Positions 48,601-57,703 of a DNA stretch of 64,000 nt are shown here, in pieces; positions within the stretch are counted from its first letter, which is position 1, and each line of letters begins with the position of its first letter. Position numbers and translations under genes: made by a program. This DNA is from Paramagnetospirillum kuznetsovii. Lineage in GTDB: Bacteria; Pseudomonadota; Alphaproteobacteria; Rhodospirillales; Magnetospirillaceae. The stretch is from the NCBI RefSeq assembly GCF_003284725.1, contig NZ_PGTO01000001.1, positions 124,001 through 188,000 of the forward strand. Direction: 5' to 3'. The notes beneath the pieces were generated by a model. That model was given only the letters and a program-made list of their open reading frames with translations, searched no databases and had not been told where the DNA came from.

Positions 48601-49324
48601 CGGCCAGCAACGCGGTGACGGTCGCGGCGCTCAACCCGTCCTTCAGGCTTTGCACGAAGACGGCGGTGACCGCCATGCCCCGATCACGCAAGGCCAGCAT
48701 CAACGCATCCACCGGAGCGCAATCGCCCGCCAGCACCAGGGCGCGGTAGAACACCAGCAGGGCGCGGGGCCGGTCATCCGCCGGATCGGCGATGCCATAA
48801 ATCCCGGCGGGCGGCAGCAGACGCGGCTCCAACCACTCGGCATTCTTCCGCCCCATCAGGCTGGCGGCATAGGCCAGGACGTTGCGGGCATTGTCGGGAC
48901 CGCCGTGCAGCAGATAGCGCCACAGCCGATCCACCGCCTCGGGCGGCAAGGTCGAGTCCTGGCTGAGATCGGGATCGGGCTGGTCTGCGCCGGGCAGCAG
49001 GGCCAGTTTGATTCCCTTGCGCTTGCAGGCCGAAGCGATCTGCTCGATTCCATAAGGCCAATAGCCGCGTCCGCCCAGCAGACGGACCACCACCAGCTTG
49101 GCCGGTTCGATCATCCGCTCCACATAGAGGTCCACCGACATGTGGTGGCCGAGACGCAGCAGATTGGCGAGGCGCAGGGAGAACGCGCCGTCATGGGCCG
49201 CCGCCAGGCAGGCCAGTTCCGTATCGGCGGCGGACAGCACCACCATCTCGGCGGGCGTCTGGCCGAGATCCACGGCCTCGGCCCCGTCGGAGATGGTCCC
49301 GGCCTGGGCGGCGAGGAGGTGCAT
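45632..49324 (-). CDS. cobN: Aerobic cobaltochelatase subunit CobN
   Basis: 1230-residue large subunit that inserts Co2+ into hydrogenobyrinate a,c-diamide with CobS and CobT. It begins [14 protein letters not shown]. Family blocks are seen in [82 protein letters not shown] and [20 protein letters not shown]. Related to the Mg-chelatase H subunit. The start is directly after the cobW stop. CobS/CobT are not in the window. Confidence 0.96.
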   Translation of the reverse strand: [1230 protein letters not shown]

Positions 49325-50329
49325 CTATCCCCTCACCACCGCCTCGATGGCGACGCGGTCGAGGCCCTTCTGGCCGATCACCACCAGACGGCTCTGGCGC
49401 GCCTCGCCCGACTTCCACGGCCGGTCGTAGTATCGTTCCACCCGCGTACCGACCGCCTGGACCACATGGCGGGCGGGCTTGCCCTCCACCGCCAGGAAGC
49501 CCTTGAGGCGCAAGATGGCATGATCGGCGATGGCCTGGATCAGCCGGACTTCCAGCGCCGCCGGATCGGCGATTTCAGCAAGATGGATGGCGAAGCTTTC
49601 GAAATCGTCGTGGTCGTGGCCGTCCTCGGCGTCGTGGCAGGACGGGCGGGCATCGAGATCCTCCTCGGCGCCCGCGCTGAGACCCAGGATCACCAGCGGG
49701 TCCAGGGCGCTGTGCCGCGTCGCCATGGCCTTGACGCCGGGGCGCAGACGGGCCTGGATGTCGCCCTGAAGCGCGGCCAAATCCGCCGCATCCATTAGAT
49801 CCGCCTTGTTGAGCAGCACCATGTCGGCGCAGGCCAGTTGGTCCTCGAACACCTCTTCCAGGGGATTATCGTGGTCGGGCCGCGCCCGCTCGATCTCGGT
49901 GCTGGCGAAGAAGCCGGTGGCCGCCGTGGGGGAATCCACCACCGCCACCACCCCATCGACGGTGACGCGCGAGCGGATTTCCGGCCAGCGGAAGGCCTTG
50001 ACCAGCGGCTTGGGCAGCGCAAGCCCCGAGGTCTCGATGATGATGTGCTCGGGCGGGTCGGCGCGGTCCAGCAGGGCGGAGATGGTGGGCAGGAACTCGT
50101 CGGCCACGGTGCAGCACAGGCAGCCATTGGCCAGTTCGATGATGTCGTCCTCGGCGCAGCCAGCCACGCCGCAGGCGGCCAGCAATTGGCCATCGACGCC
50201 CAGATCGCCGAATTCATTGATGATCAGGGCGATGCGGCGGCCCTGGTTATTGGCCATCAGGTGGCGCACCAGGGTGGTCTTGCCAGCCCCCAGGAAGCCG
50301 GTGATCACAGTGGCGGGAATCTTGCGCAT
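49325..50329 (-). CDS. cobW: CobW-type GTPase (metal chaperone family)
   Basis: 334 residues of the G3E/COG0523 family: P-loop GFLGAGKTTLVRHLM near 11-25, metal-binding CxCC in ANGCLCCTVADEFL near 70-80, NKAD near 180, a His/Asp-rich linker (SCHDAEDGHDHDDFE near 238-252) and the CobW C-domain. It delivers metal (cobalt here, by context) to the chelatase. ATG 50329 overlaps the cobU stop by one base (TGATG). Confidence 0.95.
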   Translation of the reverse strand: MRKIPATVITGFLGAGKTTLVRHLMANNQGRRIALIINEFGDLGVDGQLLAACGVAGCAEDDIIELANGCLCCTVADEFLPTISALLDRADPPEHIIIETSGLALPKPLVKAFRWPEIRSRVTVDGVVAVVDSPTAATGFFASTEIERARPDHDNPLEEVFEDQLACADMVLLNKADLMDAADLAALQGDIQARLRPGVKAMATRHSALDPLVILGLSAGAEEDLDARPSCHDAEDGHDHDDFESFAIHLAEIADPAALEVRLIQAIADHAILRLKGFLAVEGKPARHVVQAVGTRVERYYDRPWKSGEARQSRLVVIGQKGLDRVAIEAVVRG

Positions 50330-50850
50330 CAGGCTACGTCCTTCAAGATAAGCGGCAGACCGGCGGCGACGAACACCACCTTGCGACAGACGGCGGCCAC
50401 CCGCTGATTGACCCGGCCTTGATGGTCGCGAAAGTCGCGGCCCAGCTTGGTCTCAGGCACCAGACCCAGTCCCACCTCGTTGGAGACCAGCACCACCGGA
50501 CCGGCGGGCTCGGCCAAGACCTGGCACAGACGGGCCGTCGCCTCGTCCACGTCGCGCCCCGCATGCATCAGATTGGAGATCCACAAGGTCAGGCAGTCCA
50601 CCAGCACCGGTCGGTCGGGACGCGGGAGTCCGGCCAGCGTCTCGGGCAGGTCCAGCGGCTCTTCCAGGGTGCTCCAAGACTCGCCGCGACGGCGGCGATG
50701 ATGGTCGATGCGTTCCGCCATCTCGCCGTCCAGGGCCTGACCGGTGGCGAGATAGAGCGCCGGACGACCGGCCAGCAGTCCCTCGGCGTAGCCGGACTTG
50801 CCCGAGCGCGCGCCGCCCAGCACCAAGGTCGTCACGGCCAGCGCGGTCAT
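50329..50850 (-). CDS. cobU: Adenosylcobinamide kinase / adenosylcobinamide-phosphate guanylyltransferase
   Basis: 173 residues starting MTALAVTTLVLGGARSGKSG, with the P-loop GGARSGKS. ALYLATGQALDGEMAERIDHHRRRRGESWSTLEEP carries the His that becomes guanylylated. VLVDCLTLWISNLM and VVLVSNEVGLGLVPETKLGRDFRDHQGRVNQ follow. It links the aminopropanol-armed corrinoid to GDP in the lower-loop assembly (CobP in the aerobic-pathway naming). Start overlaps the cytochrome c stop (ATGA). Confidence 0.95.
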   Translation of the reverse strand: MTALAVTTLVLGGARSGKSGYAEGLLAGRPALYLATGQALDGEMAERIDHHRRRRGESWSTLEEPLDLPETLAGLPRPDRPVLVDCLTLWISNLMHAGRDVDEATARLCQVLAEPAGPVVLVSNEVGLGLVPETKLGRDFRDHQGRVNQRVAAVCRKVVFVAAGLPLILKDVA

Positions 50851-51437
50851 TTCCGTTTCGATTGCGACAGGAATTCGGCCACATCGTCCACCTGGGCGTC
50901 CTTCAGGGTTCGGACATTGGCGACCATGAGGCGCGCCCGCCGGGTGGAGCGCACTTCGTCGCGGATCGCCTTGATCTGAGCGGCGAGGTAGTCCTTGCGC
51001 TGGCCCGCCAGCACCGGATAGTCGGACAGCGGCTTGGCCCCGTTGGCGCCGTGGCAACCGATGCAGCCCTGTTCGTCGAACAGTTCCTCGCCCCGGGCTA
51101 TCTTGGCCGCATCGCCGGTCCCGCTGTCGGCGGGAGGCTGCGCGGCCAGCCAATCGGCCATGGCCTTGCGCTCCTCGGCGGCGGTCTTGTCGATGAAGGG
51201 CTTCATGGGCTTGAGGGCCGGGGCGGCGCGCAGACCCTCGGCGATCTCGTTCATCTGGCGCGTCAGATAGACGGCGTTCTGCCCGGCCAGATGGGGGGTG
51301 GCGGCCAGGGCTTTGCGGCCCTCGGCGCCATGGCAGGCGGTGCAGCCCTTGGCGGCGAACAGCGCCTTGCCGTCGGCGGCTTCGGCGGTCCCGGCGGCCA
51401 GCACCATCATGACTCCTGCCAGTATCCACCGCATCAT
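50847..51437 (-). CDS. Di-heme cytochrome c (c4-like), periplasmic
   Basis: 196 residues. Signal peptide to about residue 20 (ILAGVMMVLAAGTAEA), then two class I cytochrome c domains with heme sites CTACH (Cys32-His36) and CIGCH (Cys125-His129). Met ligands are probable in KPMKPFID and the later RARLMVANVRTL. The spacing fits cytochrome c4-type electron carriers to oxidases. It overlaps hemY and cobU by 4 bp at either end, an odd place for a respiratory carrier. Start ATG 51437 or the next codon, also ATG. Confidence 0.9.
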   Translation of the reverse strand: MMRWILAGVMMVLAAGTAEAADGKALFAAKGCTACHGAEGRKALAATPHLAGQNAVYLTRQMNEIAEGLRAAPALKPMKPFIDKTAAEERKAMADWLAAQPPADSGTGDAAKIARGEELFDEQGCIGCHGANGAKPLSDYPVLAGQRKDYLAAQIKAIRDEVRSTRRARLMVANVRTLKDAQVDDVAEFLSQSKRK

Positions 51438-52711
51438 CGCCACTCCATCCGGCCCGCCGCGTGACAGGCGGGGCAATTGACCGAGAACACCGAGGCCGGA
51501 TGGCCGCAAGACCCGCAGGTCCAGGCGGATTCCGGCTTGGCCTCGCCCGCCTTGGCCAGCCATGCCACGGCGGCGGCCTCGTCCTTCCGTTCCTCGCGCT
51601 CCAGCCGGGCCAGCAGGGTCAGCGTCCTGAGCGTCGGCCGCTGGTCGCGGGCCTTGTCCAGATGGGTGCGGGCCTGACCCCACAGCTTGGCGGCCAGGGC
51701 GGCCTCGGCCAGACCCATATGGCCGTCGGGAGAGGCCGGGTTGGCCTCCACCAGCTTCTGCATGCGCTTGACCCGTTCCAGCGCCGAATCATTGGGTCCG
51801 AGCGCCGCCCATTGGGCCACCAGATCGGGATGCGGCGCGGTCTTGAAGGCCGACAGGATCAGGGCGGCGGCCTTGCGGAGCTTGCCCCTGGCGCCAAGAA
51901 GCGCGGCGGCCAGAACCACCGCCGGGACCAGCGACGGGTCGCAATCGCGGGCGTCCTCGGCCAGCGACAGGGCGGAAGCGGTATCGCCCGAGGCCTGGGC
52001 CGCCTCGGCGCGGGCGAACAGCAGCAGGGCGCGCAGCCGCGACGGATCGTCGCCGGTCAGGGCGGAATGGCGGCGCGCCGTGGCCAGGGTCAGCGCGGCC
52101 TCGGGCCATTGGCCTGCTTCCAATTGCAGTTCGAACAGACCGGCGGCCAATCCCTCGGCGCCGGGCTGCAGGGTGAAGGCGCGGGCGCCATGATCGAGGG
52201 CCGCCTTGCGCTCGCCCGCCTTCAGCGCCTGATCCATCAGGCCCCGATGGCCGAGATAGGCGGTTTCCGAACGCTCGGTCATGGCCTGGAAACGGCTGCG
52301 CAGCGCATCGGCATCGCCGCTCATCTGGGCCGCCTGGACGCTCAACAGCCCAGTCACGGCCGAATCGGCCAACAGCTTGTCGGCCCGGCGCGCCAGCTTG
52401 GCCGCCTGGCGCGAATCGCCCGCCGCCACCGCCGCCAGCCCGTCGGACAGGGCCACATAGCCCTTGCGGGTGCGCCGGGCACGCCGTGCTGCCAGGAAGC
52501 GGCCGGGGGCGCCGAACACCAGCCGGAGCAGGCGCCCCAACAGCGACAGCGCCGCCACCAGCACCACCAGGACGGCCAGCAGAACCGGCACGCTGGTATC
52601 GGCCCGCCAGCCCTGCCAGCGGATGGTCACCTCGCCCGGCCGGTCGGCCAGCCAGACGGCACCGGCCACCACGATTGCGGTGATCAGCAGAAAGGCCAGC
52701 AGCCGCCTCAT
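51434..52711 (-). CDS. hemY: HemY-type membrane TPR protein with C-terminal zinc ribbon
   Basis: 425 residues. Two N-terminal transmembrane helices (about 3-22 and 40-62), a HemY_N domain (DRPGEVTIRWQGW) and TPR-like helices follow. At the C-terminus a CGSCGHP...CPACH knuckle (about 395-415) can bind zinc, as in the rubredoxin-like metal sites of LapB. HemY (not the protoporphyrinogen oxidase of Bacillus) is linked to heme genes in Proteobacteria, with unclear mechanism. Overlaps mic60 and the cytochrome gene by 4 bp. Confidence 0.88.
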   Translation of the reverse strand: MRRLLAFLLITAIVVAGAVWLADRPGEVTIRWQGWRADTSVPVLLAVLVVLVAALSLLGRLLRLVFGAPGRFLAARRARRTRKGYVALSDGLAAVAAGDSRQAAKLARRADKLLADSAVTGLLSVQAAQMSGDADALRSRFQAMTERSETAYLGHRGLMDQALKAGERKAALDHGARAFTLQPGAEGLAAGLFELQLEAGQWPEAALTLATARRHSALTGDDPSRLRALLLFARAEAAQASGDTASALSLAEDARDCDPSLVPAVVLAAALLGARGKLRKAAALILSAFKTAPHPDLVAQWAALGPNDSALERVKRMQKLVEANPASPDGHMGLAEAALAAKLWGQARTHLDKARDQRPTLRTLTLLARLEREERKDEAAAVAWLAKAGEAKPESAWTCGSCGHPASVFSVNCPACHAAGRMEWR

Positions 52712-53718
52712 GGCTTGACCCCGGCCTGGGCGAGAACCTGGGCGGTGATCTCGGACAGCGCCTTTTCGGCGGCCAGCCGGGCCTTGGCCTCGGCCAACCA
52801 GGGGGCGGCCGCCTCGGCCGGTCCGACACCCAAGGAGTCCATCTGGGAAATGGCGCCAGCCAGATCGGCGCGGGACAGCGCCGCCTGGGCGCGGCCCACC
52901 ACGGCCGCGGCATTGCTTCCGGCGGCGCTGCCATCCTCGCGGCGGATGGTCACCAGGGCCAGCAGCTTGTCCATCACCCGGCGCTGCCAGCTTTCGCCCT
53001 CGGGCAGGATTTCGGCCCGGATGACGCGGGGCGCCAGGATTTCGAAACCGTCGACCAGGGTCGGTCGCGTGCTGATGCCGGTTGCCGCCTTGTCCTTGAG
53101 GACGTCGACGGGTTTGGCCAGCGCCGCATCCTCGCCCGCCAGCAGCTTGACGGTGCGCAGCTCGGCGTCGAACGCCATGCCCAGATTGACGGCCTCGCGC
53201 AATTGCCCCACCGCCAGCAGCAGGGCGACGGCGGACGAGCGCTTGGCCTGCATCTCGCGCAGGGACGCTTCCACCTGTTCGACCCGGTCGGCCAGACGCA
53301 GCAGGGTGGCGGCATCGGCGGCGGTCTTCCTGACCTCGGTGATTTGTTTCGAAAGCGCATCGACATCGGCGGCCAGATGGGAGGGCGCCGCCGCCTGGGT
53401 CTGGGCGGTCTTCACCGCCTGTTCCAGGGCGCTCAGGCGGCCATCGTCCGCCGCCACCGCCGGGCGCGCTTCCAATTGGGCCAGTCTTTGGGTGGCGGCG
53501 GACAGTTCGGCCCGCAGATCCTCCACCTCGAAACCGCCCGCATCCAACGGATATCCCGCCCATTCCCGCCACAGCGGGAAACTGGCCAAGGCGGCGGCGA
53601 ACAGCAGCAGCCCCAGCAGCAGGGCGACGGTGCCCCGAGACGACTTACGGCCCAAGGCGGCGGTATCGGGCTCGGCGCTCTCCGGCGCGGCATTCTGGGC
53701 GGTAGGCTCTGGCGTCAT
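52708..53718 (-). CDS. Mitofilin/Mic60-family inner membrane protein
   Basis: 336 residues: cytoplasmic Pro/Ala-rich start, one transmembrane helix at about 28-48 (VALLLGLLLFAAALASFPLW), coiled coil (about 66-160; EVEDLRAELSAATQRLAQLEARP...) and a mitofilin-like C-terminal helical domain. Alphaproteobacterial Mic60 is the bacterial ancestor of the mitochondrial crista-organizing protein and is known to lie in heme operons, as here between hemD and hemY. It probably shapes intracytoplasmic or inner membranes. Overlaps both neighbours by 4 bp. Confidence 0.88.
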   Translation of the reverse strand: MTPEPTAQNAAPESAEPDTAALGRKSSRGTVALLLGLLLFAAALASFPLWREWAGYPLDAGGFEVEDLRAELSAATQRLAQLEARPAVAADDGRLSALEQAVKTAQTQAAAPSHLAADVDALSKQITEVRKTAADAATLLRLADRVEQVEASLREMQAKRSSAVALLLAVGQLREAVNLGMAFDAELRTVKLLAGEDAALAKPVDVLKDKAATGISTRPTLVDGFEILAPRVIRAEILPEGESWQRRVMDKLLALVTIRREDGSAAGSNAAAVVGRAQAALSRADLAGAISQMDSLGVGPAEAAAPWLAEAKARLAAEKALSEITAQVLAQAGVKP

Positions 53719-54464
53719 GAAGCTCGTCCCCGTGCGAGGTCTTGATCGAGAACCGCGAGCAATGCGGCCTGGGTGGGCTCGGCGGCGATGCGAACCGCCG
53801 CCCAGGGCAACGGTTCCAGCTTGGCCGATACATTGGCGGACAGACCATAGGCCCGAATCCGGGCCACATTCTCCCCCAGCCCGGCCGCCTGAACCAGCCT
53901 AACAAAGGTGGCGGCGGTGCGGGGAGAGAAAAACAGGGCCAGTTGGATGGAGCCATCTTCCAGGGCATGGCGCAAGTCCCCGCTCAGCGCCTCGGCGGCG
54001 ACCGCCCGGTACAGCACCTGCCGTCGCACCTGAAACCCGCATTCGCCCAGCCGCCCCGCCAGATCACCGGCGTTGACGGTCCCGGCGGCGTGCAGCAGCA
54101 CCCCCTTGGCCGGATCGGCGCGGGCAGCCACCAGCGCGGCCAGGGTGTCCACATCGCCGTCGGCGCTTTCCACCTGCCCATAGCCCAGGTCGCGGGAAAC
54201 CTTGGCCGAGGCGTCACCCACCGCCCAAACCGGCAGCGAGCGGTCGGCATGCAGCCGGGCCAGGGCGCGAATGCCATTGGCGCTGGTCACCAGCACCCCC
54301 TGGGCGCCCGAGGCATCCACCACGGCGCCGGGAACCGGCTCGATCTCCAGCAAGGGCTCGATCATCACGGCGAGGCCGCGTTCGGCCAAGGCCAGCGCGA
54401 CACTTTCCGAATCCTCGCGGGGACGGGTGACCAGGGCGAGGAGGTTGGACGCAGTGTTATGCAT
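53715..54464 (-). CDS. hemD: Uroporphyrinogen-III synthase
   Basis: 249 residues. Starts MHNTASNLLALVTRPREDSESVALALAERG. The low-identity HemD fold is recognised by LVTSANGIRALA, VWAVGDASAKVSRDLGY, HAAG and RRQVLYRAVAA. It closes and isomerises hydroxymethylbilane from HemC. The start chosen is ATG 54464; the frame opens 15 codons earlier, inside a palindromic element. It overlaps mic60 by 4 bp and is 149 bp after hemC, the only large gap in the unit. Confidence 0.9.
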   Translation of the reverse strand: MHNTASNLLALVTRPREDSESVALALAERGLAVMIEPLLEIEPVPGAVVDASGAQGVLVTSANGIRALARLHADRSLPVWAVGDASAKVSRDLGYGQVESADGDVDTLAALVAARADPAKGVLLHAAGTVNAGDLAGRLGECGFQVRRQVLYRAVAAEALSGDLRHALEDGSIQLALFFSPRTAATFVRLVQAAGLGENVARIRAYGLSANVSAKLEPLPWAAVRIAAEPTQAALLAVLDQDLARGRAS

Positions 54465-54491
54465 AAGCTTGATCGTCTTATGGTTTGTTAA

Positions 54492-54609
54492 TTGTCCACG
54501 AATGAACACGAATAAACACGGATTTTAAAATTAATATTGAACCCACCCCAATCATCAGTGGGTCTAATTATTACTACATTCGTGTTTATTCGTGTTCATT
54601 CGTGGACAA
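54492..54609. repeat. Perfect 29-bp inverted repeat between hemC and hemD (element E)
   Basis: Arms 54492-54520 (ttgtccacgaatgaacacg...) and 54581-54609 are exact reverse complements. A second hairpin, acccac/gtgggt (54541-54546 with 54558-54563), lies inside an AT-rich core. The arm motif CCAC-GAATGAACAC-GAATAAACAC is a relative of the CACAGAT elements at 6372, 22144 and 63310. In the hemC-hemD mRNA it would form a very stable stem. Confidence 0.93.
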
Positions 54610-54613
54610 AACT

Positions 54614-55692
<1,079 letters not shown>

Positions 55693-55696
55693 ATCA

Positions 55697-56752
55697 ATGG
55701 TGATTTTGGGCATCGAGACCAGTTGCGACGAGACCGCCGCCGCCGTGGTGGACGCGGAACGCCGCATCCTGGGCGAGGTGGTGCTGTCGCAATTGGAGGA
55801 GCACCGTCCGTTCGGCGGCATCGTGCCGGAAGTGGCGGCGCGCTCCCATCTCCAGCATATCGACCGGCTGGTGGCCGAGGCCATGAAGCGGGCCGGTCTC
55901 GGCTTTCACCAGCTGGACGCGGTGGCGGCTACCGGCGGGCCGGGCCTGATCGGCGGCGTCATCGTCGGCGTCATGACCGGCAAGGCCCTGGCCCTGGCCT
56001 CCGGCAAGCCCTTCCTGGCGGTCAACCACCTGGAAGGCCATGCCCTGACGGCGCGCCTGACCCATGGCATCGACTTTCCCTATCTGCTGCTGCTGGCGTC
56101 CGGCGGCCATTGCCAATTGCTGGCGGTGGAAGGGGTCGGCCGCTACACCCGCCTGGGCACCACCATCGACGACGCGGCGGGCGAGGCCTTCGACAAGGTC
56201 GCCAAGATGGCGGGCCTCGGCTATCCCGGCGGCCCCTTGGTGGAACAGGCGGCGCGGGTGGGCGATCCCGCCCGCTTCACCCTGCCCCGACCCATGAAGG
56301 GCAAGCCCGGCTGCGATTTCAGCTTCTCCGGCCTGAAGAACGCCACGCGCCTGCTGATCGAAAGCCTGCCCAAGCCCTTGAGCACCCAAGACGGCGCCGA
56401 CGTCTGCGCCGCCTTCCAGATCGCGGTGGCCGATTCCATCGCCGATCGCACCCGGCGCGCCATCCGCGACTTCAAGACCCGCTGGCCCACCGGCCGCCAT
56501 CTGGTGGTGGCGGGCGGCGTCGCCGCCAATACCCTGCTGCGCCAGACCTTGATTCGGCTCGGCAATGACGGCGGCCTGGAATTCCTCGCCCCGCCGCTGT
56601 CGCTGTGCACCGACAACGCCGCCATGATCGCCTGGGCCGGGCTGGAACGCTTCCGCCTGGGGCTGGTGGATGGCCTCGACTTCGCCCCCCGACCGCGCTG
56701 GCCGCTGGACCCCCACGCCAAGAAGGTCGGTTTCGCCGGGGTGAAGGCATGA
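55697..56752 (+). CDS. tsaD: tRNA N6-adenosine threonylcarbamoyltransferase
   Basis: 351-residue essential enzyme that transfers the threonylcarbamoyl group to A37 of ANN-decoding tRNAs with TsaB/TsaE. ASKHA fold: [19 protein letters not shown], metal-binding [11 protein letters not shown] (HxxH-type in [12 protein letters not shown]), [12 protein letters not shown] and the C-terminal [13 protein letters not shown] and [11 protein letters not shown]. The ribosome site is inside the preceding repeat. Confidence 0.97.
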   Translation: MVILGIETSCDETAAAVVDAERRILGEVVLSQLEEHRPFGGIVPEVAARSHLQHIDRLVAEAMKRAGLGFHQLDAVAATGGPGLIGGVIVGVMTGKALALASGKPFLAVNHLEGHALTARLTHGIDFPYLLLLASGGHCQLLAVEGVGRYTRLGTTIDDAAGEAFDKVAKMAGLGYPGGPLVEQAARVGDPARFTLPRPMKGKPGCDFSFSGLKNATRLLIESLPKPLSTQDGADVCAAFQIAVADSIADRTRRAIRDFKTRWPTGRHLVVAGGVAANTLLRQTLIRLGNDGGLEFLAPPLSLCTDNAAMIAWAGLERFRLGLVDGLDFAPRPRWPLDPHAKKVGFAGVKA

Positions 56753-56768
56753 GCAAGACGGGATCGAC

Positions 56769-56860
56769 GAGCGTCAGCGAGGAGTTGCGGCCACAGGCCG
56801 GCGCGGCTCGTGCCGCGAAAGCCAAGGGTTTCGGAGAAACCCGCCCGGCGCCTGAGGGGC
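56769..56860 (+). repeat. TGAGGGAC-terminated structured repeat, copy 6 (carries the greB ribosome site)
   Basis: gagcgtcagcgaggagttgc, hairpin cgcggc-tcgt-gccgcg, AAAGCCAAG, hairpin GGGTTTCGGAGAAACCC, then GCCCGGCGCCTGAGGGGC. GAGGGG at 56854-56859 lies 8 bp before the greB ATG. Confidence 0.92.
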
Positions 56861-56867
56861 ATTTGCA

Positions 56868-57416
56868 ATGAGCAAGGCGTTTACCAAGGAAACCGATGGC
56901 GACGAGGATGACGGTGCCGAGCCGCAGGGCCTGCCGCCCGGCACCAAGAACTATATCCGGCCCCAGGGTTATCAGGCCCTGAAGGATGAACTCAACCATC
57001 TCAGCCGCACCGAGCGGCCCAAGGTGGTGGAGGTGGTGTCCTGGGCGGCGGGCAATGGCGACCGTTCGGAAAACGGCGACTATCTCTACGGCAAGAAGCG
57101 GCTGCGCGAGATCGACCGCCGCATCCGCTTCCTGACCAAGCGGCTGGAATCCGCCCATGTGGTGGATTCATCCCTGCAAAAGAACCGCGACCAAGTGTTC
57201 TTCGGCGCCACCGTGACCTATGCCAATGCCCGCGACGAGGAAATCACCGTGACCATCGTCGGCGTGGATGAGGCCGATCTGGAAAAAGGCCTGATCAGCT
57301 GGATCTCGCCGGTCGCCCGCGCCCTGCTCAAGGCCACCGAGGGCGATTTGGTCGCCGTCCGCACTCCGACCGGGATCGAAACGATCGAGATCGTCGCCAT
57401 TGCCTATGAGGGCTGA
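56868..57416 (+). CDS. greB: Transcription elongation factor GreB
   Basis: 182 residues. Acidic N-terminus, then the coiled-coil with the acidic catalytic tip GNGDRSENGDYLYGKKRLREIDRRIRFLTKRLE, and a C-terminal FKBP-like domain (VFFGATVTYANARDEEITVTIVGVDEADLEKGLISWISPVARALLKATEGDLVAVRTP). SENGDY plus YGKKRLREIDRRIRFL distinguishes GreB from GreA. It stimulates RNA cleavage in backtracked polymerase. Start ATG 56868. Confidence 0.95.
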   Translation: MSKAFTKETDGDEDDGAEPQGLPPGTKNYIRPQGYQALKDELNHLSRTERPKVVEVVSWAAGNGDRSENGDYLYGKKRLREIDRRIRFLTKRLESAHVVDSSLQKNRDQVFFGATVTYANARDEEITVTIVGVDEADLEKGLISWISPVARALLKATEGDLVAVRTPTGIETIEIVAIAYEG

Positions 57417-57436
57417 TGCGCATATATTATGCGCAT
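57416..57436. promoter_or_regulatory. Probable ccdAB operator (ATGCGCAT-N5-ATGCGCAT)
   Basis: Two copies of the self-complementary octamer atgcgcat (57416-57423 and 57429-57436), with atatt between, lie 21 bp before the antitoxin start. This fits a ribbon-helix-helix antitoxin operator that overlaps the promoter. Confidence 0.65.
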
Positions 57437-57457
57437 GATCCATAAAGGAAGTGGGCC

Positions 57458-57703
57458 ATGAACACTCTGTTCGATCCCAAGGCGCCCAAGAAGGCGGTCA
57501 ATCTCTCCATCAATTCCGATCTGCTGCGCCAGGCCCGCGAGCTGGGACTCAATCTCAGCCAGGCGTTGGAGCAAGGCATCGGCGAGGCCGTGCGTGCCGC
57601 GAAGGCCAAGGATTGGAGCGAGGAAAACCGCGAGGCTATCGAGGCCCGCCATCGCTGGGTCGAGGAGAACGGTCTGTGGAGCGACGGACTGAGGCTGTTC
57701 TGA
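57458..57703 (+). CDS. ccdA: CcdA-like antitoxin
   Basis: 81 residues. N-terminal ribbon-helix-helix DNA-binding part (KKAVNLSINSDLLRQARELGLNLSQALEQGIGEAVR) and a C-terminal acidic tail (ENREAIEARHRWVEENGLWSDGLRLF) of the kind that wraps the toxin. Classic type II antitoxin; should repress its own operon through the palindrome just upstream. It overlaps ccdB by one base (TGATG). Confidence 0.9.
   Translation: MNTLFDPKAPKKAVNLSINSDLLRQARELGLNLSQALEQGIGEAVRAAKAKDWSEENREAIEARHRWVEENGLWSDGLRLF

Noticed and set aside
45659-49798. Two long plus-strand frames opposite cobN and cobW
   Set aside because: Shadows of cobN/cobW; low-complexity Gly/His/Gln composition and no ribosome sites.
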